From: Liolophura sinensis | Taxonomy: Eukaryota; Mollusca; Polyplacophora; Chitonida; Chitonidae | Length of the DNA: 64,000 nt | NCBI RefSeq assembly: GCF_032854445.1 | Contig: NC_088303.1 | Coordinates: 8,131,501-8,195,500 of the forward strand | Reading direction: 5' to 3' | Shown here: one piece after another, positions 25,020-36,767 of the stretch | Layout: each line of letters opens with the position of its first letter | How positions within the stretch are numbered: the first letter of the stretch is position 1 | Position numbers and translations under genes: made by a program | The notes under the pieces: model-generated | Databases searched by the model: none | Told to the model about the DNA's origin: nothing | What the model saw: only the letters and a program-made list of their open reading frames with translations

Positions 25020-25230
25020 GGGGCCTCCGTGCCGAGGTGGTTAGCACACTAGCCCGGCGCAATGACATAGAAGCCTTTTGCCAACGCGGTCGCTGTGAGT
25101 TAAGTTCAACTCATGCTGGCTTCCTCTCCGGAGGTATGTGGGAATGTCCAGCAACCTGCAGATGATCGCGGGTGTCCTTCCATCATAATACTGGCCACCG
25201 TTATATAAGTGAAGTATTCTTGAGTATGGT
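25020..25230 (+). mobile_element. SINE, forward, nearly full length
   Basis: GGGCCTCCGTGCCGAGGTGG, GCGGTCGCTGTGAG, TCATGCTGGCTTCCTCTCCG and GTATTCTTGAGTATGG follow the consensus order. The 3' end is replaced by retroelement-like sequence. Confidence 0.85.
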
Positions 25231-25259
25231 AAGACCGGGGTTAGGGTCTTAAGTAAAAT

Positions 25260-25476
25260 TGCAACGGGGATGGTCACCGTCATTTATCTTCATTCCATGT
25301 ATAACGTAGATAGGAAAACTCTCCAAGGCGTTCTCAGTAACAACAAGCATTTATTACACATAACAACATGGGCGTGACCAGACTCTGAGGTCCTTACAAC
25401 TCCCTCACCTCCTGTCTCTTTGAGAAACAACCATATTTATACATCCAATAGTTTATTTACCTAACTATTAGTAACA
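25260..25476 (-). mobile_element. Candidate solo or 3' LTR
   Basis: Read in reverse, the segment begins TGTTAC and ends GTTGCA, giving TG...CA ends. It contains AATAAATGC (a polyadenylation-like signal) about three-fifths of the way along. It directly follows a protease-like segment on the same strand. No second LTR is visible because the assembly gap lies upstream. Confidence 0.35.
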
Positions 25477-25992
25477 GTTGATGCTAGCTCCTGTGTCAAC
25501 GAGAGCAGACACAGTTCTTTTCCAAGTCGCACTTTCACCATACTACCTTTATTATCGGTATTTAATAAAAAACCTTTTTGTTGTCTATTATTCCTTTTAA
25601 TCCTTTTCGTCTTTTTGTTCTGTGTTTCTATGACCTTTAGTTTCAACAACATTTATGTTTGCTGAGTGCTTGCTTCGATAATTGTATTTTCTGTAATAAT
25701 TACTTTGATGCTGACTGGCAGTACAATTTGGGGATCACACTCACCTGCGACATCAGAGTAACTAGCATTTGATCTTATCAGCTTTTTTATTGCTGGTTCT
25801 AGGACGTCACTAATTTTAGTCTCTGATGTTTGTAGTGCTTCGTTTTCTTGCTGTTTGTCTAGCTCTACAATATATTCAGCAGTTAGTCCTTTGTCTGCAA
25901 CTTCATCCATGGTTTTGATATGTCCCATAATGTGCCCTTGTCGAAGAAGGGTGGGCCGTAGTTTCTTGACTGTGAACGCCGTCATATATTGT
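25477..25992 (-). pseudogene. LTR-retroelement gag/protease relic
   Basis: On the reverse strand an open frame enters from the assembly gap (25992) and runs about 110 residues to a stop at 25653. The same frame then continues through a Lys/Gln-rich stretch. At about 25,480-25,515 another frame reads SALVDTGASI, the signature of a retroviral-type aspartic protease active site (Asp-Thr-Gly-Ala). The frame change and stop indicate decay. Reverse transcriptase and integrase were not found. The upstream frame is unrecognised and could be gag. Confidence 0.5.
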
Positions 25993-26192
25993 NNNNNNNN
26001 NNNNNNNNNNNNNNNNNNNNNNNNNNNNNNNNNNNNNNNNNNNNNNNNNNNNNNNNNNNNNNNNNNNNNNNNNNNNNNNNNNNNNNNNNNNNNNNNNNNN
26101 NNNNNNNNNNNNNNNNNNNNNNNNNNNNNNNNNNNNNNNNNNNNNNNNNNNNNNNNNNNNNNNNNNNNNNNNNNNNNNNNNNNNNNNNNNNN
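25993..26192. other. Assembly gap (200 N)
   Basis: Exactly 200 undetermined bases, probably a placeholder of unknown real size. It hides the 5' part of a GPNYCCC-family exon and the upstream part of the retroelement. Confidence 1.
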
Positions 26193-26243
26193 AGATCCTG
26201 TAATGGTGTCAAAAACATGCAATGAGGTCTGCAACCACAACAG
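26193..26243 (+). pseudogene. GPNYCCC-family exon 2, third copy, partial
   Basis: The 51 bases after the gap match the end of exon 2 in the two intact paralogues (RSC-GVK-C...IC), ending ...CAACAG before GTAAGC at the same phase 2. The run AAAAAC has one A more than AAAAC in the paralogues, which shifts the frame. With the gap beside it, this could be a true mutation or an assembly error. It lies downstream of the sushi and linker exons on the same strand. Confidence 0.65.
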
Positions 26244-26536
26244 GTAAGCATGTGTAAGTTTGATTATGCCCTACCTCTTGGAAGAGTTGGGACCCACCAA
26301 TGCACACAGCTGGGAACCATGCGGAGAGTCTAGTCGCCGTGAGCTGAATGTGTAAACTGAAATATTTTTGTTAGAAAAAGTACAAGCAAATACAGGTCAC
26401 CTGTGTTTGGATGAACATTGCTGTTGTGCGTATCTGTTTAGCTGATACATGTGATCAAATGGTGTGTGGAGGGTATCATGAAATATATGTGCGTGCACTT
26501 TGAAATGTGAGTGAAGCCTTAGTATAATAATTGATT

Positions 26537-26621
26537 ATTTATTTGATAGGTCTTTTCTTGCCCTGTTCAAGAATATTTCACTTGTAAGACGACGCCCACT
26601 ATTATATGGTGGGAGCAAGCC
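26537..26621 (-). mobile_element. SINE fragment, reverse
   Basis: CAAGAATATTTCACTTGTAAG and the ATTATATGGTGGGAG block match the 3' end of the 35003-35257 SINE. It is followed by an ATAAT microsatellite (26,628-26,655). Confidence 0.7.
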
Positions 26622-27950
26622 ATCTTTTATAATATAATATAATATAATATAGCCTAATATATCAAACATTATTGTGGTCCTAAACCCTTCTTCTTCATGT
26701 GGCCATTGATGTTTAACTGTAATACCAAAGACTTCAAAAATGATACTTGTTGCTGTTTGGCTTGGTGCTCAGCACTGAGATATTAGAGCAAGAAAACAGG
26801 GACTGTTTAGTCGGGTGTCATTATAATGTGCTCTGGTGGGATGTTGCGTCTGATGTCTTCATGATACATCAGAGGCGACAGGACTTTGGCGCATGGGCTC
26901 GTACTACTACAAAAAGACGTAAAACCCTAAGCATATACATGTATATACATGGTGTTAGTAACAGTTCAAAAACATTATAGATAAATTTTCATCGTTAAAT
27001 AGGTTTTTCACCTCGGTGCTTATAGTAATATTATTAAATGCTGGAGATAAATTAAATAAGGTAGGAGCGGAGAGGTCATCAGAATTGGAGTGTAAGTAAA
27101 ACAGGTAGCTAAACCTGTGATGAACAACACAGCAAAAACGATTAAGGCATAATGTTGAGTTTGCTACAAGCTTTCAGAAGACACTACTGCTGGTAACAAG
27201 CCATGATATATTGGACCGCAGCAACAGGGTTGGTTAGCATATGCAGCTGTAAAGAAAGCTTGTGCTCAAACGATCCGAAATTCATTTTAGACTGTGCTTT
27301 TTGTCCTTCTTGAAAACCTCAAATTTGCAGTTGTTTTGGAAGCAAAATTTTCGCAGATCTTATCTTTGACAGATTTGAAGTTGTCCTTCTAGGACAAGAA
27401 GTTTTGCGGCCATATTAGATTTTCAGCCAAACATGGAAACATCTTCTCATGAACTTATCCTTCTGAAATTGTTTAAGCATGTAGATCGATTATAAGCACA
27501 TAAAGTTTAAAGAAGACATTAAAATTTGTTGAACACTTTAGAAGCGGGACATTGGTGGGAATACATGAGGCCATTAAAGTTTTACATTTTGATATAACTT
27601 TGATATATTCCAGTGTATTTGGGACTGCTGATTGAGGACGTACTTTTGTTTTTAGACCTGTTAATCGAAAACTATGAGAGCTAGAAATTATGCCTTTGAG
27701 CCATTTATGTGCTTAAATGACAGCATTTCAGAAATTTAAATTTAAGTCCACTGGTTAAGACTTAGACGGTAACCAGACATATACCTGTTCTTTAATATAT
27801 CAGCGTCGATGGTAGACTTTTTACACCATTGTTATGTCGCAAACTGCTCTGTACTGAAGTAGAGGCTGAAAACCATTCTTGAAGACTGCCTGGGAAGCCG
27901 TGAAACTGCTGGTAGTTGAAGTTTTGTTTTTTGATCTCTTCTTTTTGCAG

Positions 27951-28147
27951 GTTGGAATGTGTGCACTCCTACCAAATATACTTAGATCCCAACCTGATCA
28001 ATGCCAACATCGATGAGGACGAAGGTGCCAACCTGTTGCAGACAGTGAGTTTATGAGCGACATGAGGGTTGCTCATGGCCAGCTGGCCATTGTGGGCCTA
28101 ACTATTGTTGTTGTTTCGGTAAATGGAACACAGTATTCGAGAACTAG
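27951..28147 (+). pseudogene. GPNYCCC-family exon 3, third copy, disrupted
   Basis: After TTCTTTTTGCAG the sequence reads LECVHSYQIYLDP, aligning with LTCIHAYHVYKNP of the intact paralogues. The middle is rearranged: about seven extra bases with stops near 28,057 change the frame. The end then aligns again in the new frame (GCSWPAGHCGPNYCCC) and stops at TAG 28,145-28,147. The Cys-rich end is well kept, so the break may be recent or may reflect an assembly error. Confidence 0.7.
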
Positions 28148-28197
28148 TTAACATGTTGTTTCGGTAAATGGAACACAGTATTCGAGAACTAGTTAAC
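28108..28197. repeat. 45-bp tandem duplication at the end of the third GPNYCCC copy
   Basis: Two perfect head-to-tail 45-bp units each contain TTTCGGTAAATGGAACACAG and CGAGAACTAGTTAACATG. The first unit covers the C-terminal codons and stop of the disrupted exon 3. Confidence 0.9.
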
Positions 28198-29294
28198 ATG
28201 TTCTTCTGACTCAGGAGCAGTGGAAGTAAACCTGCTGCGTGTTGCACAGATTTTGAGAACAAAAATTATGTTATTAAAAGTTTCATAACTGTTCACATAA
28301 AAACCAAAGCATTGTGCTTCAAGAAATGTTTCCATTATGCCACTTGGGTTTGGTATTAGGATATTTGTATTAAAAAGTCTATGGACAAAAAGTTGTTGTT
28401 GCCCAGCTTATTTGCACAAACGATCAAATATATCAACCTATTTTGATGAGATTGTTGGCATTGCACAAGGAAATCAAAAAGAAATGTATATAAAGGCGGA
28501 AGGGTGCAAAATATTTTTGATGAGTTGATACAGGGCGGCGTGACAATGCAGACACAGGGTAACAAACCCCTGTCCGATTCTGGGGGTGACCATGCATTTC
28601 GTGTAAGATAGATGTCGTTTAGTTTCGCCCGTCGGAGATTTTCGATCGCCGTGTCTGTGATGACAGTGTAATGACAGGACCACTGTTGCGATTAGGATCT
28701 TGCTTGCTTCATTTTTGTACATGGCCTGTAGCTTGACTAGGCTAATCAGCGTCACATAGGGTCATAGAAACCGATACACCACGACAGGTACACCAGGACC
28801 AGATACATGTACATGTACAATGGATCAGCAGTCAAACCATAATCTTTCTGTAATGCACACCAGTAGAATTCCAAAAACTGGAGTTCTCGGCTACACACGC
28901 AAAACAGGCTAGCAAACCATTAGGTGGACATTTCCCCAACTTAACAAACTTCAAATTAGGTGGTCAATACTACAGGGGCTCAAATCATGGCTACGTCAGA
29001 TGCGTCATGTACGTGGGTGTAGAGACTATATACATCATATATGCATGTCAAATTAGACATGGGAAGAAAACGGGGATTGCCACTTAGCAGGCAGCACACG
29101 CCTTTACCTTGTGTCCCGCTTCAATAAAAATAAACCGATTTTTTTAAACCTTTCGCACCCTTTGCATTTGACGTAAATGATGTATTGTTTCTGTTCCAGT
29201 GTACATGTATATGAACCCCATTGCACTATCTGCAGTCCATGGAATTTTACTTATTTCAGACAATGCATACAAACTCTTTGAAGTCGAGAGGTTC

Positions 29295-29405
29295 GTCAGG
29301 AGGCGGGTGAAGGTCGGTGTTTACTACGGGCACTCTGGTTTCTTTCAACTCGGAACCTGGCCGCCATAATACATGTGAAATATTCTTAAGCACGGCGTTA
29401 AAGAC
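29295..29405 (+). mobile_element. SINE remnant, forward, strongly diverged
   Basis: ACTCTGGTTTCTTTC, GGCCGCCATAATAC, GTGAAATATTCTTAAG and ACGGCGTTAAAGACC keep the order of the SINE 3' half. The 5' part is unrecognisable. Confidence 0.6.
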
Positions 29406-29555
29406 CATGCAATCAGCCGATCGAATATACATGTACCTGTGTTTGACAATTTGGGGGGAAATTAAGCCACGAATCAAGGATTCTGTTTACTCCAAAAAGA
29501 AAAAAAAAGCCTTTAAGAATCGGCTTATTTTTGAAGTTTTACAATATGAACTGGC

Positions 29556-29775
29556 CTTGGTGACCTAAAGGTCAGCCTACTAGCCTAGAGCAATGACCCA
29601 GGAGGCTTTCAATGCGATCGCTTGGAATTCAAGTCCTCTCGGGTTGCACACGAGAATGTCGGCCAGTAGCCTGAGGATGGTCGTGGGTTTCTTCTCGCTA
29701 TATAAAATGCTGGCCCCGTCGAGGTGTAAATGAAATATTCTTGTGTACGGCGTAAAACTCAAAGTCAAATAAATG
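29556..29775 (+). mobile_element. SINE, forward, diverged full-length
   Basis: CAATGACCCAGGAGGCTTTC, GGATGGTCGTGGGTTTC, AAATATTCTTGTGTACGGCG and a CAAATAAATGC tail match the SINE consensus in order. The tRNA-like head is weak. Confidence 0.75.
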
Positions 29776-30466
29776 CATTTATGTAAACAGCGCGTTTCGC
29801 AGTAAAGCTGGCGAGTATACCATGCCATAAGTATAAGTCACGTGAGGTACTGGCATGAGCCCTTAGAACATGAGCCCTTTGAACAAGAACCCTTCAGCGC
29901 CTGTTTCAATTATAGACATGAGCCCACAAGATAGGTAGTTCTAATGTATCTAAGGACATGAGCCCCCAATATATACTTTTCTATTTTTGTGGTGTTGCAT
30001 AACAGAAATATCGCAGTTCAGTGTAAACAAAATCGCGCATACTAAGAAAATCAAAAGCGCCGAATTGATATCATACTTATCAAACTAAACCAATCAGGCG
30101 TTAGTTACTTCTATTACCCGGGACCACAGTCGTTTCCACTGACGTAACCGGTTTTGTACTATGGCCATATGTGCGTGAGCATAGTGACGCGACTCAAGAA
30201 AGGCAGTTTGGAGGTTTTGTTTGTCCGATCTATGCACATAGAACTTATCTTAGCAAGTCCTAGCTTATGGACCCCTGGACTGACATAATTTGAGAACACT
30301 TCAGCTGATTTGAGTTCAAACGGTGGAAGCTGAAAGGCTTCATTGGGATTACAGTTGGGATTGTTTTTCAGCAATATGTGTGAAAAAAAAAAACAAAAAA
30401 AACGCCCCGCGGCCATCTTTATTCTCCAGTAAGTGAACGTGTGCCTTCAGTTTTAAACAACCGATC

Positions 30467-30824
30467 CCGCTAGCACCGTTGGTAGAGCGTCCGCTTCGGG
30501 AGCGGTAGATCCAGGGGTCTATCCTGGGTTGAGTCACACCTAAGACTTTGATAAGAGGAGAAGTTGCAGCTTCCGCGTTTGGCGTTCAGCATGAAGGGGA
30601 TAGTGCAACTACTGGTTGACCCATATCAGTATAATGGCTCGGGCGGGGCAGCTTACATACTTTCGGTAAGGCGTCTCAGTGAAGCAGCACTAGATGAAAG
30701 AGTGGTGGGAATCCGTCTTGCAACCAAGAGGCACATTACATGCATTGTTAGGATTCCTTTATCGTCATATGACTGAAAAATGGTTTAGTCCGACGTTAAA
30801 CCTCAAGCACTCACTCACCCACTC
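30467..30824 (+). mobile_element. Second tRNA-derived SINE family
   Basis: The head GCTAGCACCGTTGGTAGAGC resembles a tRNA A box, and GGGGTCTATCCTGG lies where a B box would. A body follows, ending in GACGTTAAACCTCAAGC and repeated CACTCACTC. This family is unrelated in its body to the main SINE. It is not a functional tRNA gene, since the B box is imperfect and acceptor pairing is lacking. Confidence 0.7.
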
Positions 30825-31203
30825 AATTTTAAACAGTGACACTCCTATGGCATCACTGAGGGGGACAGATAAAATTGGTTTTCAGACGTGCATGTATGTA
30901 AAGCCAATTGGCGTCGGACAGCTAAGTTTACCAGTTGCTAAAGTTCTCTGGGTTGGAATTTAAGAAGTTTAGGATTACTGACGCTTTCAAGCCATGCACT
31001 GTACAGTGATATTGCATTACTGAAATAACTATTATCATTGATTTTTAGAATATCTGGAAAAAATATTTTGTGCCGTACATCGTTGCTTTCCTGTGGTTTA
31101 ACATATACAGGACAATGAATCCAGAACGCTTAAATTTACAGATTGCCTCCCAGGTCTAGGGTGACATCAATGCGAGGTAGCCGAAGATTGCTCTGACGAT
31201 AGG

Positions 31204-31205
<2 letters not shown>

Positions 31206-31257
<52 letters not shown>

Positions 31258-31262
31258 ATATA
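31206..31262. repeat. TA microsatellite
   Basis: About 55 bases of nearly pure TA, with one phase break (TATTATA). Confidence 0.9.
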
Positions 31263-31764
31263 TTGCATGAAGCGCGATCTGACAGTGGTTTCGGGTCATC
31301 TACCGCGAAAAAAAATTTTGTTCAAAATTTTATAGTTAAAGTTGCTGTCACGCAGTAACGTGACGTCAATGCATGAAAGTTGAAAAAACTATCTCCTAAG
31401 TTCTTCGACAACCTGTTCTTACAACGTGTGTGGAACAGCAAACCATTTGGTGGAGAAATTCGATATGCTTGTTGTCACTCTTGTAGCTTTTTTAACACTG
31501 AACTAAATGGCGAAGCTCTGACAGCTCGTATCGGTTGGACTTGTATGATGTAATTCGGCGGAGACTTCTGAGTGTTGGTAGAAAAAATTGCAGAAAATCA
31601 GCTTCATTATCAAGTGATTTTAAGTGTCATATTACTCAGATTGACGTACCCTTTTCAATATGTTTTACCTTTAATTTAACAATATATACAGTGGCGGGCT
31701 AATTACGAATAAATAGTAAATACTAATCCTTTAAAGGGACATAGGTCTACCGCCGAAAGAAAAA

Positions 31765-31935
31765 CACAAGACTATCCGCAGGTTTCTGACAGACCCTCCC
31801 ACGTACGACTGGAGAGGAAGCCAGCTGGAGCTGGACTTGTGCTCAGAGCTCACCGAATTAACGGAAGAATTCAATCCACCTGAACTGACTGAAAAATTGT
31901 AAAGTACCACGTTAAACCCCAAGCGCTCACTCGTT
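31765..31935. mobile_element. Chimeric SINE remnant
   Basis: A reverse fragment of the main SINE (GACTATCCGCAGG, then CCCACGTACG and GAGGAAGCCAGC) is joined to the tail typical of the second SINE family (ACGTTAAACCCCAAGCGC then CTCACTC). It indicates recombination or nested insertion. Confidence 0.6.
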
Positions 31936-32744
31936 CACAGCCGTATTCGACCGTGGCACAACGGTATTTGACGGTCACAGTTGACCTTGACAGTTGTATT
32001 CGAATCTGACACAAGTGTACTTGGGCTGTCACCCACGTCGTGCTGCTTGCAATTTCGCCAAGAATAGAGCATTATACATGTATGATGAATTTCTCAATAA
32101 ATGTCTTGTTACAGAATAAAATGTGATTTTCGCATTTTTAAAGTGCGGGCTTATGTTATGTTAGTCGTACATATTAGTCCCCGAGCCATGAAGGACCTCC
32201 AAAAGGCCTTACTTCATATTTATACTCACATTAGTGGAAAACATCTCGGGATTTTAATAGTCAGGTGCTCCAGGACCCTAAGCATTGTAAAGGAGTGACT
32301 GGGTGGTCGTGGTAGGTTAGTAATCGACTGCTTTCCCAAATTTTACAATTCTTCCTACTGGGACGAAGGGGACCCAGCCATGACCACACGAGCGTCAGAA
32401 CAAATATAAAAGATGGTGGCGTAGTCATCCAGGGCTAATTATGCCTACCCTACCTCTCTATAAGTCGATGTTTTACCCACACACCTTTGCTGCCCTTTTT
32501 GGTAGCTTTTCCTTGAGCTGATAAATTGTAAATGAGTCGTACAAGTAGCTGCTTATCTTGAAATATGTGTATGGGTCGAAACAGGCATTCGCACACCAGC
32601 CCTCAACCAATAAGGACGTTCCGGGTCAATAATCGCAAGGTGAAAGTCAGTCACCTAAAAGTTCCCAAGCGGGGAATTTGAAGCCCGCTAATTGCAATGC
32701 CTCCTAGCGGTGGATAGGAGAAATAACTCTTTCCGACTCTCCCA

Positions 32745-33430
32745 TTTACTGTAACTCTGTGAAGAGTGTCAAGTCCTATGCTACATGTATGTGATGTCAG
32801 GTCCTGGGCAATGTGATGCCCAGGATTAAATCTTGCAACTCCAGAGTGTCAGGTCCTATCCATGTGAAATAGATGACTTTCCAAGTCCTGTAACTTCATG
32901 CAGAGGGCCAGGTCTTATACTACGTGATAAACGTGGATCCCCATGCCCTAGAACTCCAGAGGGTCAGGTCCTACGCTATGTGAGAAAGGTGACTCTCCAA
33001 ACCCTGTAACTCCAGAGTGCCAGGTCCTACGCATATGAGAAAGATGACTGCAAATCCTGTTACACCAGAGGGTCAGAAAGAAAGATTATGTCTTGTAACT
33101 CCTGAGTGTCAAGTTCTAAAGATGTGAGAAAGGTGACCCTCCAAGTCCTGTAACCCCACGCAGGGATCCATGTGGATTCCAAAGTCCTATAACTTCGGAG
33201 GATCAAGTCCTAAGCATGTAAGACGGGTGACATCCCAAGTCCTGTAACTACAGAGGTGCTGGTCCTGTGGATATGAGAAAGCTGACTCCCCAAGTCCTTT
33301 ACTTCCAGAGGATCAAAAAGAAAAGGAACATGAGGGTCAAGTCCTATACATGTCATAAACGTGGATCTCCAAGTTGTCTCACTCCCGAGAGTCGGGTCCT
33401 ATGTCATATGATAATCGTGGATTCACAAGA
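32745..33430. repeat. Degenerate minisatellite, about 60-bp unit
   Basis: About eleven diverged units repeat CCAGAGTGTCAGGTCCTA, then ATGTGAGAAAGGTGAC and TCCAAGTCCTGTAACTCC. Unit length varies and some units are truncated. A short ORF crosses it by chance. Confidence 0.85.
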
Positions 33431-35002
33431 AACTAAAAACACACCACTGTCTCATTTATGCCAAAAAATTGTGTTTTTCATAAAGCGTGCATTTTTGGCA
33501 GGTTATTACTTAGCAATCATCTCTCCTAAAGCCATGTAGCTCTTCTGCACGCTTGGACAAAATTTTATACTTGTGATTAATCAATGTATAGAATTGTGCT
33601 GGGACCTTGAAAGGGCCTCATATGGTAAGGAGGGAAATCGGCCCCGGTGCAGGAAACTGTGCAACTGAAGAAGCGAAACTGACTATAGCCGTTTGTGACA
33701 ACTGTTTTACGCTATTTATTAGACTAGCATGCGACTTATAATGCTCCAAACAAGCACTGAAGCGATGTTTTGGTCAAAAAATCTAAAAGTGGTATCCTAC
33801 CCCAGTCACACTGAAATATCTTTTTTGCATTAGATACTGCAGAGTGGTGAAAATCACTGCACCACAAATGGTAACTTTCTGAAAGATTCTTGAGCTATGT
33901 ATCAATCAAAAACAAACAAAACAAATGTAACTTTCAGCCTTACAGTTCCGCTCCACAAAGTAATATTATTGATAGGTAGACGACCACATGTGCTCACAAC
34001 AAGGATTCATGTATTATTTCGCTGTTAGATGCCACACGTTATGTTATACCATGCCTTAAACAATACCTTAACAATTCTCCATTTTAATTCATGGTAACAC
34101 TTATTTAACGCAAAACGGCCTATACCTTTACTCCCCAAAAAGTATGCTTCCAAAGAAATATAAATAGAACCACACAGATTTGAATCTTTCGTAGAGTACA
34201 GGTGCACGCTGTTCTCCACAGTGATTTCGTTAGCACACTCTACCATGAAGAATGCCTGACACACTATGGAAGAAATACGGATTTTATTGTAGCCAAAACA
34301 CGACAAAACTGATTTACAAAAGTCTGCTGGGATTATGAAATTTGCATGTTCTTTTCGTTCCAATATTCCGCTTTACCGCACCAGGTCTTAAATTGTTCTT
34401 CATTTTCAGTCAAATCTAGGCTTATGTATAGTAATATTATAATTCCTACTCCAATTTCAAACAAATGCTCGTGTTAAGTTAAGAATGGGCTACAGAGATA
34501 TGTAAAAAACAACAACAGAATTACAGAAACAAATTACAGCTGTGGAGTAGTGGGCGTAGTCCGGTATGTTTAACGGAAAGCAATAAAATTATATATTACC
34601 TAGCCGATCAGCTGTACGCTACACCCTTTTTGTGACATTGTCATGGTTGAAACTGTTTTAGTATAATATAGCCTTAACAAAGCAAATTTGTTAGCTACAT
34701 GATTTCACCGCAGTTTGGCTTCATAGTACGATGTGAGGAAATTTCGCTACAAAGGAAACATATGTACGCTATATTCTCGGAGATAGTAGTGCACGGTTTG
34801 TGGGTGGGGTTTGTTCTGGTCGCATGGGGTGCTGCTGTTGTAAAACTAATTGCTCTCCATGGCCACTGTTCAGCATGCCACTTGTTTTTTTTTAAAGTAT
34901 TCTTACCGCATTTTCTTTGTAATAAAATGGACGTTCAAACACTGTTGTGTAGAGTTCGTGGTGTCATAACTCACTCGTAAACTCACTCATAAAATGTTTC
35001 TT

Positions 35003-35257
35003 GGGGCCTCCGTGGCTCAGTCGGTTAGCGCGCTAGCGCAGCGTAATGACCCAGAAGCCTCTCACCAATGCGGTCGCTGTGAGTTCAAGACTAGCTCATG
35101 CTGCCTTCCTCTCCGGCCGTACGTGGGAAGGTCTGCCAGCAACCTGCGGATGGTCGTGGGTTTCCCCCCGGTTTCCACCCACCATAATGCTGGCCGCCGT
35201 CGTATAAGTGAAATATTCTTGAGTACGGCGTAAAACACCAAACAAATAAATAAATAA
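35003..35257 (+). mobile_element. Full-length tRNA-derived SINE (reference copy in this window)
   Basis: It starts GGGGCCTCCGTGGCTCAGTC, an A-box-like head. GAGTTCAAGAC lies in the B-box position. The body continues CCGTACGTGGGAAGGTCTGC and CACCATAATGCTGGCCGCCG. The end is AAGTGAAATATTCTTGAGTA, CGGCGTAAAACACC and an (AAAT)n tail. The other main-family copies in the window were recognised against this one. Confidence 0.9.
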
Positions 35258-36767
35258 GTATAAAGGCTACTAACTGTACCAGTAATATAGTGTATGTATA
35301 GTATATAGTATATACTAACTGTGTCAGTAAATATTAATGGTTCTTTATAGTTATTACGCCTACATACACATCTAATTAGAGTACTCTACTGCGTTTGCAT
35401 CTAGGGTTTGCACATTTCAAATTATTAACCCACAAAATACAAATACATTCTCTAAAGAAAAGGATAGGCCAACTCTATCAAGAGCAACAGTCTAGTTTCC
35501 TAGTTCTCATGTGCTCTTGTAGCGCGAGATAGCGCGAGATTTTACTGGAATAGTTAGAAATATGAATTGATCTCGGAGCGAGCGGCCTTTTTGAATAAGA
35601 GGTAAATGGTGGCCGGCATCAGTGTTGAGGGCTTTTTCTGGTCAAATATCTGTGTAACGATTTATTTTCATTCAATATGATATATCTGTAGCCATTCACT
35701 CGAAAACAGAACCCGCTAAACATGTTTGTAACCTTCGGTTTTTCTGTGGATGTGTGCAGTTTTGAGTGGCCAGTTTTCGTGACCCTCCGAGTCGCGGTCG
35801 ACTCGTTTATTCCCTTCGTCTTCCAGAACATATCTTCTAAACACTAGATCTCAGCTCTTTTACTAACAGAATATCTTCCAAACCTACTGAAACAAAGCTG
35901 GAAGAGGCTAAAGATGTGCAGGAGCAGTCTAGTTGACCTGTGGCTACACGCGATTATTTATATTTTAATTAAATCAAACACCTTGGTGGCGATATTTTGA
36001 CTGTGTAGATTGTTGATGGCCACATAGATCTTCAGAGATGAAGACGTCATCTTTCAGATCGTCTAAGATTGTCACAATATATGACGTTAAAAGCCGATAT
36101 TATTGCGCTTTCAAGGGAGTCAACTCGTGTTGCCTTATCAGATCACTATTAAACATTTTGGTTAAAGGGAGATAAGTTTTTGAAAATTACAAACCCTAAA
36201 TATTGGCTAGGCAAGATATTCACAATATTTATTTTCATTCGTGTGGAAATATTTCAGCATATCTTACCACTCCATATGGTTATATCAGTTTACACATATA
36301 CATTAGCTCAATCTTCATTAAAACAGAACTTTTTTTTTTCTAGAACAAATTATTCTGCTTGTATCTGCAGTAAGGCTGCAGTTTTTTTTTACCGCAGCCA
36401 ACCACGGGACATGTGTGCCAATGATGTGGATATTTCATGCAGCCATGCCTGAAAAATGTAAAGCCTCTGTACAGGTGTTGGAAATACTGTGGAAGTCGGC
36501 ACTAATGTTCCGTACAAAAACAGCGATCAAACTAAACTCAACAGTAGCGACTTGTGACTGTCAAATAAGCTCTTGCTAGCATTAAACATCAGTAACTGTA
36601 CAGTACACTATTACTGATCTTTCATGTCTGGAAATAATTTTTAAGTTGGTGCAGGACAGATTGGTAGATTAACAGGGAAATTAATGATGGCCTGACAGTT
36701 CACTTCTTTTACCTGAAGTCATTTTAGTTTTTCTTCAGAAACTTCACCAAGTCAAGAATAGAAGAAG

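Larger units (their letters stand above)
28198..36767. other. Intergenic region, repeat-rich, no gene recognised
   Basis: Apart from SINEs, a TA microsatellite and a 60-bp-type minisatellite, no exon with convincing splice sites or protein similarity was found. A 112-codon reverse ORF at 34,025-34,363 has no recognisable domain and is best treated as chance. Confidence 0.5.

Noticed and set aside
25653-26247. ORFs of 78-195 codons spanning the N run
   Set aside because: Most of their length is undetermined sequence. Only the 25653-25992 part was considered, as a retroelement relic.
28054-28075. 22-base intron that would restore exon 3 of the third GPNYCCC copy
   Set aside because: Far below the size animal spliceosomes handle; probably a chance GT...AG within an insertion.
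30467-30540. tRNA gene
   Set aside because: The A and B boxes are present but the B box is imperfect and no acceptor stem forms. A SINE body and tail follow.
34025-34363. 112-codon reverse ORF
   Set aside because: No domain, no splice signals, AT-rich; probably chance.
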